Shown in pieces: positions 1 through 13,139 of a DNA stretch of 64,000 bases; the stretch's first letter is position 1; the number at the start of each line of letters is the position of its first letter. The DNA lies in contig CM075197.1 of NCBI GenBank assembly GCA_037577475.1, positions 25,447,650-25,511,649 of the forward strand, read 5' to 3'. Position numbers and translations under genes: made by a program. The notes under the pieces were generated by a model, which worked only from the letters and a program-made list of their open reading frames with translations, was not told where the DNA came from and searched no databases. Source of the stretch: Chaunax sp. Z400 (Eukaryota; Chordata; Actinopteri; Lophiiformes; Chaunacidae).

Positions 1-30
1 TGAAAGGTGCTTAGGAATAAAGCATACAAA

Positions 31-285
<255 letters not shown>

Positions 286-545
286 GTTTTCCCTTGTTGC
301 TGTCAGATGTTGAATGAATAACTGAAGAGATTCAACCTGTGCTGCTTTCCTACGTTTGTGTTCTTAATCAAGCTTTGACAAGGTGACTTGTCTCCCTTTT
401 TTCTCCCTCGCTTCCTCCCCCTCCGTCTTCCTCTACCTTTCATTTTTTTTGCTCCTTCTCATCCCACCTCCCTCTCTTCCTTCCTTTTTTCCTCCTTCCG
501 CCCATCCCTCCCATCTTCCTCCTCTCTCTTTTGTCCCCCCCTCAG

Positions 546-717
546 ACCCGTACGTGAAGGCCTCTCTGATCTGCGATGGACGAAGGCTAAAAAAGAGGAA
601 GACCTCCATTAAGAAGAACACACTGAACCCCACGTACAACGAGGCGCTGGTGTTTGACATTCCTAATGAAAATATAGAAAGTGTATCCATCATTATTGCC
701 GTGATGGACTATGACTG
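546..717 (+). CDS. syt3: syt3 exon, C2B core
   Basis: The exon begins after CAG at 543-545, preceded by a pyrimidine-rich tract of about 160 nt (385-542), and ends before GTGAGT at 718. It encodes DPYVK through MDYD and ends with the first two bases of a Cys codon. It carries the polybasic C2B strand and part of the third Ca2+ loop. Confidence 0.93.
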
Positions 718-3700
718 GTGAGTAAGTTGAGGTGTTTTTATGGTGTTGTTATGCTCCGGGGGGGCTTTAAAGGAGCAGTTCCTACAAAACTTAAAGCTCA
801 GTCTTTATCCACTCACTGTCATGTTGATGGGAAATTGGGTGAAGTTTCTTGAGGGCCGTTTACACGGCAACGGTTTTATCCTAGAACCCATTGATGCTCT
901 ACGTTAAAGACGGAGACGGACGGAGCCTTCAGTAGATCTTCTGTGTTCATTCTGTTTGGAATCTGATATGTTTTCAGACAGTTTACGGATACGTATGAAA
1001 ACAGAGCGATACCACCGGAAACAGTTGAGGGCAGTGTAGCTACAATTCAAGCAAGGCACGACAAAGATGTACTGAAACAAAGAAGAAGAAAAAAGAGAAG
1101 CCATAAAGTGTAAAGACTGTCAGTCCTTAAGTCTCGATGTACTTGATGACCTCACAGACCTCCGCTGAGAACATCGTTACCTCTGCTTTTGCCTATTTGT
1201 ATTTACTAGGTACTTTATCACAACCTACTATGGCCATCGCCATTTTTGTTGTCGTCGAAACTTTTGTAAATTCACTGCCCCACTACAGTTTTATTGATCT
1301 CGAGGTAAAGGACGTACAGAAGTATGTTCGGGTCAATGGATAGACCGTTTGTGGACGGACGTGTCCATTTACGTACATAGAGGGACCATAAATGGGCCTT
1401 AAAATGGTAAACGTTTGTTGTGTTTTGGCTATTTGTTTTCCGGGGCCTGAAAACACAGACTTTTGAAAAATGTGTGTGATCTTTTGAAAATACCAACGTT
1501 ACCGTCAAAACGCAACTCCTCCGAAAACGATGAAGGGACGAGGATCGTTTTCTCAAATGCTGTCGTGTGAACGCAGAACTTTTTAAAAATGCAACGGAAA
1601 AACATTTGCGTTTTCAGCAAAACTGTTGTCATGTAAACATGGCTTTAATCCACAAAACATTTCTAAAGTTTAACAGCAAAGCAGCATTAAAATAATCTCC
1701 TTATCAGCTGGAAAGAGATGCGGACTGAACAGAAGACAAACAGAGAATGACTTCATGGACTGTAATTGTAACTGAAATTGTGTTAGCACCTCCTCCATCT
1801 GAGGAAGGTGCACAAGCTGTAGGTAGATCTCTGCACCTCAGTGTTTCTGCTCCCTGGACGTGGCTCTAAAACAGAGACAGCTCGGCTGAAGTTGCAGAAA
1901 CATTTTCGATTTTTGTGTGTTCATTCCCCTCATCGCTCTCCTATTGGAGCATGCGTACGTGTTCGAGCTTGTGGAGCGGGGTGCTAACACTTTCACCTTT
2001 TTTAGCTACAGTAGAATTTCCAATCAGCTTTGAGGTGAGAAGGTAACGACTGGATTTTCATGCACATGTACTGCTGTTCCCTGTCACTTCTGGGCTTGTG
2101 CATTTTGATGGTGTTGCAGCTGCGCTGAACACGATGAGGGCCTCCTAATGAGTCAGCCTCCTGCTGGACGCTCCCTGTTTAACATGGACAGTCACCTCAT
2201 GAATAAGCATTAATTTGTGCTAATGCCAGTGGTGAGGGAAGAAGTGTAAACCTGTCAGTATTTGTCTGCTGCTTGCAGCGATACTTGGCTGGTTGATGTG
2301 TTTGTGTATAGATGCACCAGCTCCCTATTATGTAGTCTGCCCTCATTTTGGCATCTCCATAGGTGTGTGCTTTTGTATGTTTGTGCTGGAGCCTGCTTTC
2401 CCACTGACATCCAGCTTTTATGCAGAGCTGTGTGTATTTGTGAGCCACTATTGAATATCCTTCCTCAGCCGCTGCTCTTTTCCCAGTAGTCAAGGTTGAT
2501 AAATGAGACTCTCTCTGTCTGTTTCTCACAAGCCTTGTGTCCCCCCCCCCCTCTCTCTCCATCCCTGCTTTTTTTTCACATCCTCCCTTTCCTCCCTCTT
2601 GCTCTCTGTATCCTTCAATGCGTGTCAGCATTGGTCATAACGAGGTTATAGGGATGTGTCGTGTCGGCAGCGAAGCTGAAGGTCCTGGGAGGGAGCACTG
2701 GGCGGCCATGCTGGCCAATCCTCGCAAACCAATAGAGCACTGGCATCAGCTTGTGGAGGTAATGAGCATGTGATCGTGTATGTTCATATGTGTGAGGGTG
2801 ACTGTGTGTGACAGGCACTCGTGATCTCATGCTGCTTACGTTATGTTCAGCTCTGCTGTTGGTTCTGGGCCTGATAATCAAAATGATTTCCTCATATGAT
2901 GATTATCATAATCATTAGCAGTAGTGGAAGCAGGAGCAGAGATACTCGGAAGAATAGCCGCAGTAGGAGTAGTGATAGTAACAGGAGTAATGTTACAGTA
3001 CCAGTGATTAAGAAAATGAAGCAGTATCAACATTTTAAAATATTAAAATTAAGTTGAAAGTCTCTTATTGCATAAAAGTATATTAGTATCAAGTAAAATG
3101 TACCTAAAAACCAAAATTAAATGTATTTAATAAGCAGAATGGTTGATAATGTGGAGCAGATTTTAATTAACATTTTAATGGGTAATTAATTTATAACGAT
3201 TTATATTTTAAAAGCTAATTCTATTCATACTATATAATTTATGTTTAATCATATTTATTTAACATGTCAAATCTTAATGAAAACAAAGTAACCTCTAACT
3301 TTAGCTGAAATCACCAACTGCAAATACATGTTTGGATCCAGCAGATTCAGATTATTTATAGACACTCAAAGATATTGAACATATACATCAAACAAACATA
3401 CATCACAATTTATTTATTATTTTCTAAGGGATTGGGGAAATCATCCAAAAAAAAAAAACTTTCGCTAAGGAAAGATTAAAAAAAAATTTAAAAAATCATT
3501 GATCCGCTGCTGGATCTAAAAATTAACATTTTCTAAAGATTTTCCATTAAAATTGAATGGACTCTTTTCTTGCCCATGCCCCGCCCCTTCACATCATAAT
3601 CTTGCCCCAAACAGACAGAGGTGGAAACATAACCTCATTGGTGGTAAAGCTATCATCATTTCTCAGATTTCTGTCCTGGATTATTTGGTGATACCAGTGT

Positions 3701-4209
3701 CGACACAAGATGGAGACAAGGAAGTACAGTTCAGGGCTTTACTCTTACAACCAGTTAACAATCCAAGGTCAAAAACCATAAGACAGTCCAAACCATAGAC
3801 AGAGGCAGAAACCAGAAAATAGTCCATGTCAAGGAGGCTGGCAAGTATGATCAAACATCGATCACCTGGCAACTAACAGGAAACTGCAACACAAAATCAT
3901 AACAATAAAATCCTTCAAAATAAGATACTAGGACAAAAAAAACAAAAACAAACCAACCAACAAAAAATAAGCCAATAAATGGACACAGGTGAAAACATAT
4001 CCTCCTTAGAGGAGGTGATGATATGAGTAGATTTGCAGCTATAACATTAACTTTGCAGCTGCATGTATAAAATGTGTCATTAAGTATTAATTAAAGCAAA
4101 AATCTCTGTTTCCCTGCAGGAAAAGGCAATTGGTACGTTTGTGTCGAAGAGCGCTACGGCATCCTCCCCTAAGCCTCACATCGTGGTGGACAGTCCTCAC
4201 TCCGATTAA
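546..4209 (+). CDS. syt3: synaptotagmin-3, 3' end of gene (C2B domain end and C-terminus)
   Basis: Three exons (546-717, 2629-2758, 4120-4209) join in frame into the last ~130 residues of a synaptotagmin. The protein starts at DPYVKASL of C2B and runs through a polybasic strand (RLKKRKTSIKKNTLNPTYNE), Ca2+-binding loop 3 (MDYDCIGHNE) and the C-terminal WHQL (WHxL) motif. Asp of DPYVK and both Asp of DYD, three of the C2B Ca2+ ligands, are kept. The fifth ligand position is Glu, as I recall for SYT3. The residue pattern CIGHNEVIG with NPRKPIEHWHQLVE points to SYT3 rather than SYT1/2 or SYT6/9/10. SYT3 is a membrane-anchored, high-affinity Ca2+ sensor of neurons and secretory cells; the transmembrane segment and C2A lie upstream, outside this window. 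The splice phases match: codon 1 is split before 546, TG|C (Cys) spans 717/2629, and the last junction is phase 0. Confidence 0.93.
763..2060. mobile_element. diverged non-autonomous repeat (AAAGGAACAGTTC family) carrying a nested element
   Basis: The left end, AAAGGAGCAGTTC followed by GGGTGAAGTTTCTTGAG, matches the left ends at 9480 and 51045. The sequence resumes after 1644 with CCACAAAACATTTCTAAAG and then CAGCAAAGCAGC, which also matches those copies. The right boundary near 2060 is a guess from a weak resemblance to GGTGAGTAGATAGTAACTG at 10630. The family has no coding capacity here. Confidence 0.5.
853..1644. mobile_element. hAT-like non-autonomous DNA transposon
   Basis: Terminal inverted repeats of about 25 bp are visible. 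The left end reads GGCCGTTTACACGGCAACGG and the right end, reversed, reads AGCCATGTTTACATGACAAC. No transposase frame is present, so this is a non-autonomous copy. Related fragments lie at about 48370-48690 and 56490-56585. Assignment to hAT is inference from the TIR style; no clear 8-bp target duplication could be confirmed. Confidence 0.6.
2629..2758 (+). CDS. syt3: syt3 exon, end of C2B with WHxL motif
   Basis: The exon starts after CAG (2626-2628) and ends before GTAATG at 2759. It completes a split Cys codon, then encodes IGHNEVIGMCRVG through EHWHQLVE. The WHQL motif is the C2B C-terminal signature. Length 130 nt, phase 0 at its 3' end. Confidence 0.93.
2759..4119 (+). other. syt3 intron, mostly AT-rich with no gene
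   Basis: A GT...AG intron. The stretch 2950-3540 is very AT-rich with poly-A runs. The stretch 3550-3990 contains a degenerate sequence that looks interspersed-repeat derived, but I could not assign it. The short open frame at 3553-3798 has no recognisable domain. Confidence 0.8.
4120..4209 (+). CDS. syt3: syt3 terminal coding exon
   Basis: The exon starts after TTTCCCTGCAG, phase 0, and encodes a 29-residue low-complexity Ser/Ala/Pro/His tail (EKAIGTFVSKS...SPHSD). It ends with TAA at 4207-4209. The acceptor has a good pyrimidine tract. The tail sequence is poorly conserved in the family, so exon identity rests on phase and position right after LVE. Confidence 0.85.
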   Translation, partial: EKAIGTFVSKSATASSPKPHIVVDSPHSD

Positions 4210-4956
4210 AACTGTGAGCCTCTCCTGCTGCAGATCTGCATGCTTTCTTTCACTCAGGATGGTTTTCTAGACAGCAGCGTGCTGGAAAGTGTCTCATTGT
4301 TCCGCACACGCCGAACTACGTCCTTGATTTCCGCGTGTAAAGAGGACCCAGTGTGCCGGAATCTTACATGTGCAGCAGCTCTCAAGTCAGATTTAAGCAG
4401 ACGACTGGTTTGAGTCTTTAAAAGCACGACCCAACTGTGAGCGTGTGATAAAGAGGAGTCTGTCAGAAGTAGGAGCTCTAAGGCAGAAGCATCTGTATAA
4501 TCTAGATGTTCTGGGTTGTGCAATGCATCTCCCCCCTCCTCCCCCCAAACATACAGCACTGCATACTGTTTATATACTCTCTCACCCCTCCTGCTGCTAA
4601 TCTCTCTCTCTTTTCCCTTTTCCTCAGGTCATGATCATCTCTCCAGCTCCAGACTTTTCCTTTCTTTCCTCTCATCTGTGAATAATTCTCTCCATCAAAA
4701 GTAAGGGAGACGCGGAGACACTGCCAGTGTCCGACTGCTAGTGCTGTTTTTTGCTCCTGCTAATGAATCCTCCAAGTCCTGTGCTGTCGTTATCAAGCAG
4801 GGGAGAAAGAAGGGGGGAAAAAAAACAACATCAACATCCATCACAAGCTACACTTTGAGCATCAGACTAACACATTTACAAACGCAACGCAGACACACAC
4901 ACAAAAAAAAGATGGGAACTATAAAACATCAGGTGTAAATTTGGGATCTAGCAAGG

Positions 4957-4958
<2 letters not shown>

Positions 4959-5029
<71 letters not shown>
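4959..5029. repeat. (AC)n microsatellite
   Basis: An uninterrupted AC tract of about 35 units in the probable syt3 3' UTR. It would read UG-poor, CA-rich in the mRNA, a type of sequence bound by hnRNP L. Confidence 0.97.
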
Positions 5030-5031
<2 letters not shown>

Positions 5032-5960
5032 AATACATCCAGAGTTTGTAGTATGTGCGTAGTTCATGTGTGCTTCGGATTAGTGTAGTATTTCATCTAG
5101 GGAGGAGTGTGGTGTTACCTTTTCTCCCTTGAAAACAAAAACAAAAAGAAAAAAAAAGGAAAGCCATCTTAGAATGGTCGTTTCAACCAGGACCAAAGGT
5201 TCACGCCCTTGTACAGACTATAAAAGAAGAAAATCACTATGTCGATATTTTTTCTTTGGTGGACAGTAGACGCCGGACTGTTTGAGGAAACGTCTGAGCG
5301 AGGTGGATCCTCCCAGCCATTCTGGACGCCTTCTCCGGGCTCTTGTTTCAGACTCGACTCGCTTATTCCCCCCCCCCGCCGCCCCCCCCGCCCCCCCCCC
5401 GAGGAAAAAAAGACGACAAAGTGGTCTTTATTGATGTCAGAGGAGAGATGGGGACATACTCAGTGGTTTCAGCATGTTACGCTACTTTGAAATTTGTCCC
5501 TCTTCCTCATGCTTTTTCTCATCGCCCTCGTCATCAGTATCAGTTTTTATTTTCTTCAATCGTTGAGTTTTTTTTTTTTTTTTTGTGTGTGTGACACAGC
5601 GCATATAAGGAGTTATTCATACCATGTTTTTACAGTCCACTAAGAATACGAGAGACATGGACTAGTTGCCGGACTTTACCTAAACACAGGACTACACAGG
5701 CTCAGACTGGGACCAGCACTTGTTTGGATTGCACTCGCCGGAGGATGAACTCCACAGGGAAGGACGTCACCGCTCGACTTTATTTTTCTATCATTCCAGG
5801 AGTCTCTTCTTTTTTTCTCAAGAAGTCAATCGTCCAGCTTCAACCTGAGAAAACTAAGTCATGTCCCCCGACAAGACTTTACAAGGACACACACATCTGT
5901 GTCGCTTTTATTAGTGTGTGTTTCTGTGTTTGTGGGCGTGTTTGTTTTGTATTTGTGCAC

Positions 5961-6297
<337 letters not shown>

Positions 6298-7806
6298 GGT
6301 GGGGAAACACTTGTCTTTCATAGACATTAGTTTGTATCGTCTATGTTGTCTCTGAACTCAGCTGCCAGTCATTCAGCCCTCCTCTCCTCTCCACCCCTTT
6401 GCCTGATGTAAGTAACTGTGTTGATCGTGTTCTTCTTCCAGTAATTTGTGTACTGTATGTCCGAGGGGGGAAAAAAAAAAAAAAAAAAAAGATGGTACGG
6501 TGATTTAACATTAAATCGTTGGGTGTTTTTAATTACTTGATTAAATTTGCGAGAAGGAACACAAAAAAAAAAAAAATGGAGGACGGAAAAAAACCCCATC
6601 AGAGGCTCATTTGTCGCGGCCCACAGATCCTGACAAATTTAGATCCCCTTAAAGCCGAGAGGAGGTGTTGTGAGAAAACAAGCGCCTGGATTATCAGGCT
6701 TCTGAAGCCATGTCTGTCACCGCTGCTACGACTATACGACAAAATAACAGTCCAACAACACACTACAGCTACTTGTATTGCTATCGTTGCCATTTCTCTC
6801 TATCAAACACGCACTTTTAATACTGCTTCGGATCGTGGACGTTCAAGCGAGAGCTTCTGGTGTGCTTGATCGGGTGAGGTGAAACGTCCCGCATCATACC
6901 TGCAGGTTCTCTGGATGGTTAGTCAGCTGGGGGTTAATGGCCTGCTTGTATAAGTAGATACGGTATTGATCCACTGGTCTCAAGGCCTCATAACTCTCTC
7001 TTTCCCTGCTTGTGTCGACCCTATTTAGTCCTTGTGTTACTGCCTGGTGATGGATTACAAAGCTCATCATGGAACCAGCACATTCTCTCCCCCCCCCCTC
7101 CCTCCTCCCTCCTCCCTCCGTCCACCACCTCCTCCCGCCTTTTCTTTCTGTTTCTGTCCGTTTGATTACCGTCTGATTGCTCATCCTCTCCTCCAGCGAG
7201 CCTCCCTGCCCCGCTCTATCCCCCAAAAACCTCCCCCGTCACCTATCCGTTTTCTCCCTCTGTTTTCTCTCCCGCCTTCCCGCTCCCTCTGCTTTCTCCC
7301 ATCCCCTCCATCTTGCCCTCTTTTCCTTTCCGCGTATGACACCCTCCCCTCCTCTCCCCTCCTCTCCCCTCTATCCTCCGTCTCCCTCGCTGTCTTCTCG
7401 TGTTAGTGCAGTTCTGAATGGTCATGGGGGAAACATGTCTGCATGCTTATATTAACATGAATGATGTCAACCTGATGCAATGAAAAATTATATAAGTGAT
7501 GCTTTAAGCAAAATCTGACAATGAACTTGATACTAATACTACTAATGATGACTAAATGGAGACCTAGCATTGGTCAAAAACAACGAAGATGAAATAACAT
7601 TGATGATGCTGTATTAATCTTTCTCGAATTGGTATTCTTTTTTTTTATTTTCACTTGTTTTTTATATATAATTTATTCAAGATGTTTACTTTTTTATTGG
7701 TAAAAGCTGAGAATTTGAGTGAGGGGCTCAGTCAGGACAGCTGTACCGGGTCGCAGGATTTAGGTGAATGTGTAAGTAACAGTGTGGCTGATGAATTGAT
7801 AATGGA

Positions 7807-7812
7807 AATAAA
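7807..7812 (+). terminator. syt3: candidate polyadenylation signal of syt3
   Basis: AATAAA is followed about 20-30 nt later by a GT-rich TTTGTGTTTCTG element, the expected layout of a cleavage and polyadenylation site. It is the first canonical hexamer I noticed after the syt3 stop codon. Confidence 0.45.
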
Positions 7813-7839
7813 GGATATGTATCATCCAGCTTTGTGTTT

Positions 7840-10800
7840 CTGACTCCTTTTAATCCACTGGGTTGGGAGGGAGGACAGCTGGTGAAGCTGCTGTCACACA
7901 TCCCAGACAGTGTGCTATATATAAATGAAGGCTCTGGCCGTTCCAGATGTACACAGTCTATATTTGACTCAGGCATGGAAGGTGAGACTCTACCTGGAAA
8001 GAAGCAGCCTGAACTTTTTTCTTTAACCAGGCTCTGTGACTTTCTGCTGTGCATTAAGTCGTGTGTAATTATTCAGCCACTTTGTCATGAATTCTTTAGT
8101 GTGGCCGCGTTTGCCTAAATGCAAAATGCAGAGCATCTACTGGGCCCGTGTGATTCTCTCCATCTGGCCTCCATTTGTCAACCTTTCTTTTTTTTAAAGC
8201 ACCCATCTTATTCCTCATGTGTTCATTTCTTGCCAAAGCAAAAGATACACACCAGGAGAAATCGGCAACTCCAGGGCTTTGGGAGAAAGCCGTGAGAGGA
8301 TGGAGACGGAACGCAAATGTGCATGGGACTGACGGAGAAGGAGGAGTGGGAGAGGATTAAACAAATGAAGGAGGAGGATGAAGAGCAGGAGAATGCCAGT
8401 GAGGAGGAGGATGACAAGAATGGGAAAATCTGGAGCCGAGCGGGGGGGGGGGGGTTAGCTGCATGCAGGAGGTGGAGGAGGATGGCTCTGTGTGTGGACA
8501 CACTCATCATGGGACACCTGCAGCACATCCACAGCGTTAGCAGCTCACAAAGAGCGTAATGCAGACACACAAACAGGATTACACGTGCACGTCCACATGT
8601 GACAGCGCACCAGTTAGCACAGCTTTAATGCTGCTGAGAGCGAAAAGGGGAAGGAGGGGCGGGGGGGGGGGCTGCTGTCTCCATGGCAACGTTCCCACCG
8701 TGCAAAAAAAAAAATCATTTAGTCGGAAAGACATTTCACTCAGTTCAGTGAGCTGAGAGAGGCAAAGAGGGAGGGGGGGGGGCAAGTTAGAGACAGGGGG
8801 AGGTGTGAGCAATATAGAGCTGTTGGAGGGATTTATCTAAAGTAAGCTGACAGCAGGCATTAGCTCTTATTGCTAATATATCTGATTATTATACATAACG
8901 ATAATGAACTCCCATGCATCATTAAAGATGGATGCAACAGCGTCGGGTGATATTTTAGTCTTACAGTATTTCTTGACATGACCAGCTGCATATGCCTTTA
9001 TGTAAAATATTCAATCTTACTTTATACCTTGACATTAACTGTATCGCCTACAAGATGAAACCCTTTCATGCCGACGACTCCAGACTTCCGTTTCCTCGTG
9101 CTCAAAGGCATTCTGACCTTTTTTTTGTAAGAGCTCTTTATTTTGCCATGTATACAGTTTTTAACATTTCATTCCAACACTATAAATTATGCCCCAAACC
9201 TTTCAAAAATAATGAATTCGATGAATGCATGCAAGTGGAAAACTCAACCAGTAGGAGTTTTAAAGTAGCTTACCTCTGCAAGGTGAATGTGTATTCATAC
9301 AGGAGCTGGGCACAATGAGTTGACCTTCTCTACAAATTGCCTTCATGGAAGGACTTAAAAATATTCACCCAACAAAAAGAAGTATCTGTGAATCATTCTT
9401 TGACATCCTCTGCTGTCTTGGCACGGAATTTATAAATGTGCATTCCTTTACAAAATTAATAAAGGAATCCTTCCGTTTAAAGGAACAGTTCATCCAATAA
9501 TTCAAATTCAGTCATTTTCTACTCATCCCTTTGCAAATGGGTGAAGTTTCACAAAATATTTCTGGAGCTTCACAGCGAAGCAGACTGTGTTAATCCTCAT
9601 ACCATCCTGTCAGTGTCTGTGGCATATATATCAATTGAGATATCAGCTGTCAGTCGCCACACCTTCATTACCATCTCGCTGCTGTCTTTATAAATGTGAT
9701 TCTCTCTGTACCAGTAGTTCATTCATGTTGCTGCCATGTGAGCCCTCCATTTACCATCACTGTCCCATCATCGCAGATTCACCAGCTTCATCATTTCATC
9801 AACCTCTTTAGCCTCATCAGTCTCAGCAGCATCATCAGCCACCACCACCAACAGTGTCTGGACTCCAATAGGGGATTTATGTTGCTGCTGCTCAGGGCCA
9901 ATGTCGTTCAATCACAATCTCCCCAAACAGTCTAAAAGGCAAAGACTCTCTGATAGGCTAATTATCACATATTGTCTGCTTCATTAAACAGTTATCTTTG
10001 CCTCATTCTCTTGTCTCTCCTGAGACTCCGATAGCGAGTTTGATAATGTAAGAAAAAGCAAACATAAAATGAATCCTAACAAATCATATGGCGTAAACCG
10101 AGTTTCCAGAAGCCTTGTGATCCCAAATTGATTTTAAAAGATGCTAGTTGCACCATTTCCAGCCAAAATCTTTACTGTAGCCTCTAAGCTAATACTGTTG
10201 GTGCATATCCCGTCTGAGGTGCGTGCACAAGCTTGATTGCATGTACGTGCACCACTAGAACTCATGATCTCTGCATTACCTCAGTAACCAAAATATAATG
10301 TCAGATAAGACAAAGGCACCCCCATTCTGATGGAAAGTCTAGCCAAAAAGGTAAAACTGTTAGCATGCACCCTGTCTGAGCTTGAACATGTATACATGCA
10401 TCACTAGACGAGATTAACAAGAAAACAAATACGAAAGTATGTAATAATGAGACACTTGTTGCTACAACTCCAGCAGAGCTCTCTCTGTTGGGAAGCACTG
10501 AGGTATGCAGAGATTGCATCCTCGCTGATCTCGTCTAGCGTCTAGAGCGTGCACTCATGTCAGAGCTTGTGCAAGTTCCTGAAATGTTTTGTCAGCGAAG
10601 GAACTTCACCTGACTTTCCATCGGTATGTAGGTGAGTAGATAGTAACTGAATTGTTGTCGCTGGGTGAACCTTTCCTCTAAGGACATGGGAGTAAAAATC
10701 CATATCTGAGCTTTACCCCATTCATAACTCCTTTCCTGCAACAGCACCAGTCTGAGACGCAATAAAGCCCCTGAGACTAACAGGGGAGGGTACTCTCACA

Positions 10801-13100
10801 GCATCCAAAATGCTCTGGGTATCTCTGGTAACCCATGCGTGGATGTCAGTGCATCAGCATGCTGCCTCTGATTACCTGTTGTGAGCAGAACATCTGGCCC
10901 TCAGCATCCCAGCTGGGTACCACGTCCAGGGAATGGATTGTCTTTTACCACCCCACCTGGATCTCGCAAACATGCATCGCCGTCCATGTTCCTCATTCAT
11001 ATTTTATTATGTCATTCTCTGACCAAACAAACAAAAAAAAGAAATAGAATAAAGGAAAACATTGTCTGGTTTTCCAAAGGCCGGACAGGCTTTCTGTAAT
11101 TGCTTGGCAACTGCTGGCCTGTTTGTGTTGAAGTTAAAAGCAGCGAGACTTGCAGTGTATCTCTCTGAGCAGCATCAGGGCTGCAAAGTAAACCATGTGC
11201 CTACGCATGAACATTCACACACAAACATGCACAATCCGCTCTGTCAGTTTCATTCGGCCTCGTCGCTCCATCAGAATAAAAACACAGTGGAGGGATTTTA
11301 AGGTTTGCATCTGGATGGTAGATTCGGGTATAAACCCTCGCTCAGATGAACTTTTCTTAGGTTACCAGATGCAGCATTGCTTTGTTACGCCTCAAATGGA
11401 AAAGCCGCTGGAGCCCCGCTTGTTGGCCTCCCTTGAATTTAGGTTAAATTGATATGGAGCATTGTTTCTGTGGGAGGTTTAGAGTTTGATGAGCTCTGAA
11501 ACCCTTCACTGAACGCAGCGCTGAGCTGACGGGGCTGGCAGTGCCACAGGGGACTAGACGCTATTGTTGGAACCACACACACAAAGCACTGATGTGTTAC
11601 AACTACTAGCCAGGCTAGCCGCTGGTGTATTGTGCAGATCTGACAGCAGGTTAGCTGCTGTGGTAATTATGCTCTTGTATTCAGCCCTGAGGTTTCGGAG
11701 GCGGGTGGGTAAATGTTGGCTTACATGGGAAAAATGCAAAACCAGCTAAACCTGAAAACCAGAGTTTCAAATCAGAAAAAAATATGTTAATTATCATTAA
11801 GAGAATTTATAAGATATATTTTCAAGGAAGCAGAGCATCATGGCTAATGTCTCTGGAGGTTCTCCTTTAAATGTAACTTAGTATTCATACTATAGATACG
11901 CATCCTCAAAGCTTTCTTGTGCTCAGAGAAGAAAAGGCCCCTAAAGTTTAAGATAAGGCCTCTGCTGTACTTCCTGTAGATATTTGCTGACATCTCCTGG
12001 AGATCCGGTACAACAGCAGCTCAGAAACCTCCAGTGTTGTTGCAGAGGCTCTGTTTAAATAGAGAAGACTCCACTTGGCTAACATTACCTGCAGCAGTCT
12101 GGTGCTTAACTGGGTCTTGTCCCTGGTCTCTAGCTGTGCCTTTCTTTCTTTTAATTAAACATACATCCATGTTTGTGTGACCGCCTGCAGAAACTGTTCA
12201 TTATTTTGGTGGAAACAATGGTGGACATCGAGATGCAAATCCCAATGAGTCCTAAACAATACACAGCCTGCCTGGCCTCCAATATCGCACAGTGACTGGC
12301 AGAACTCCATGTGTGGTGGAGCTAGAAACACACTCTCTCATGTGGCTGAAAGATGTACTGCATGTATAAATCTAGAATTACAGTAAAATAGAATCAACAC
12401 TTTTTTATTTGGCGACCCAAATAAAATCTTTTGTGAACCACTGATCTAGAACATTCATATCTTAATTACCTCCGCTGAGGTTGTGTGATCACCTGTATTG
12501 ATTAAATTTTGAGGCGGATCCAGGAATGCATGCAGATTACGAGTCACTTTTCCACATTCTTCAGCACCATGGAGTTGACTGAGGTATGAGCTCTATGAGT
12601 GCTTTGGAATTCTATTTAAGGGAACACCATCTTGTTTGGATGACTTGACTGGATTATATTTGTTTAAGTTGATTTACAGGAGGAGAGAGATCGACTGCTG
12701 GGCGAGCTGGATTGACTTTTAACAAGAGGAGGGCACCATTCTGTTGAGTCATACGCTTGTATGAATAGAAATGATCTATATGATTTCAAGTTTTCAGCTC
12801 TACCTCTCATTGTTTTCTAGGTTATTTTAATCTCAACAGGAAATGCATTAATTAGCAGCTATTAAATTAAAAGACTCCTGGCGACTCCGTTTTAAATCTT
12901 TAAAGGTCTTTATAAACCAGTCCCTGCTGTGCCTCAACAATTACTTAATTACTGGAAAGATTTTTCAAACATAATATAGCCTGTCATGATTGGTCCAGAC
13001 TTCACACATGATAGAAACCCAATAAAGGCTTTCTTTTAACTACTCTAAAACAGAAACAGTTATTATTGTGTATTTTGAATATATGTTCTACTATATCTAC
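7840..13100. other. intergenic region between syt3 and med25
   Basis: No exon could be supported. The region contains purine-rich low-complexity DNA at 8290-8460 whose open frame is Glu-rich by composition only, short G-runs near 8440, 8665 and 8775, an interspersed repeat at 9479-10676, and otherwise unremarkable AT-rich sequence. Confidence 0.7.
9479..10676. mobile_element. non-autonomous repeat, AAAGGAACAGTTC family, long copy
   Basis: The left end is AAAGGAACAGTTCATCC and the right end is CGCTGGGTGAACCTTTCCT, which are approximate inverted repeats. Internal blocks match the 51-kb copy, for example AGCATGCACCCTGTCTGAG (10361) and CTTGTTGCTACAACTCCAGC (10457). There is no transposase frame. 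Superfamily is uncertain; a hAT-type origin is possible. Confidence 0.55.
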
Positions 13101-13139
13101 TGAGTTTTATCTTATGAGTCTGTCTTACCTTACATGTGG

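Noticed and set aside
8317..8559. Glu-rich 80-codon frame
   Set aside because: Explained by a purine-rich low-complexity tract with a long G run; no conserved features.
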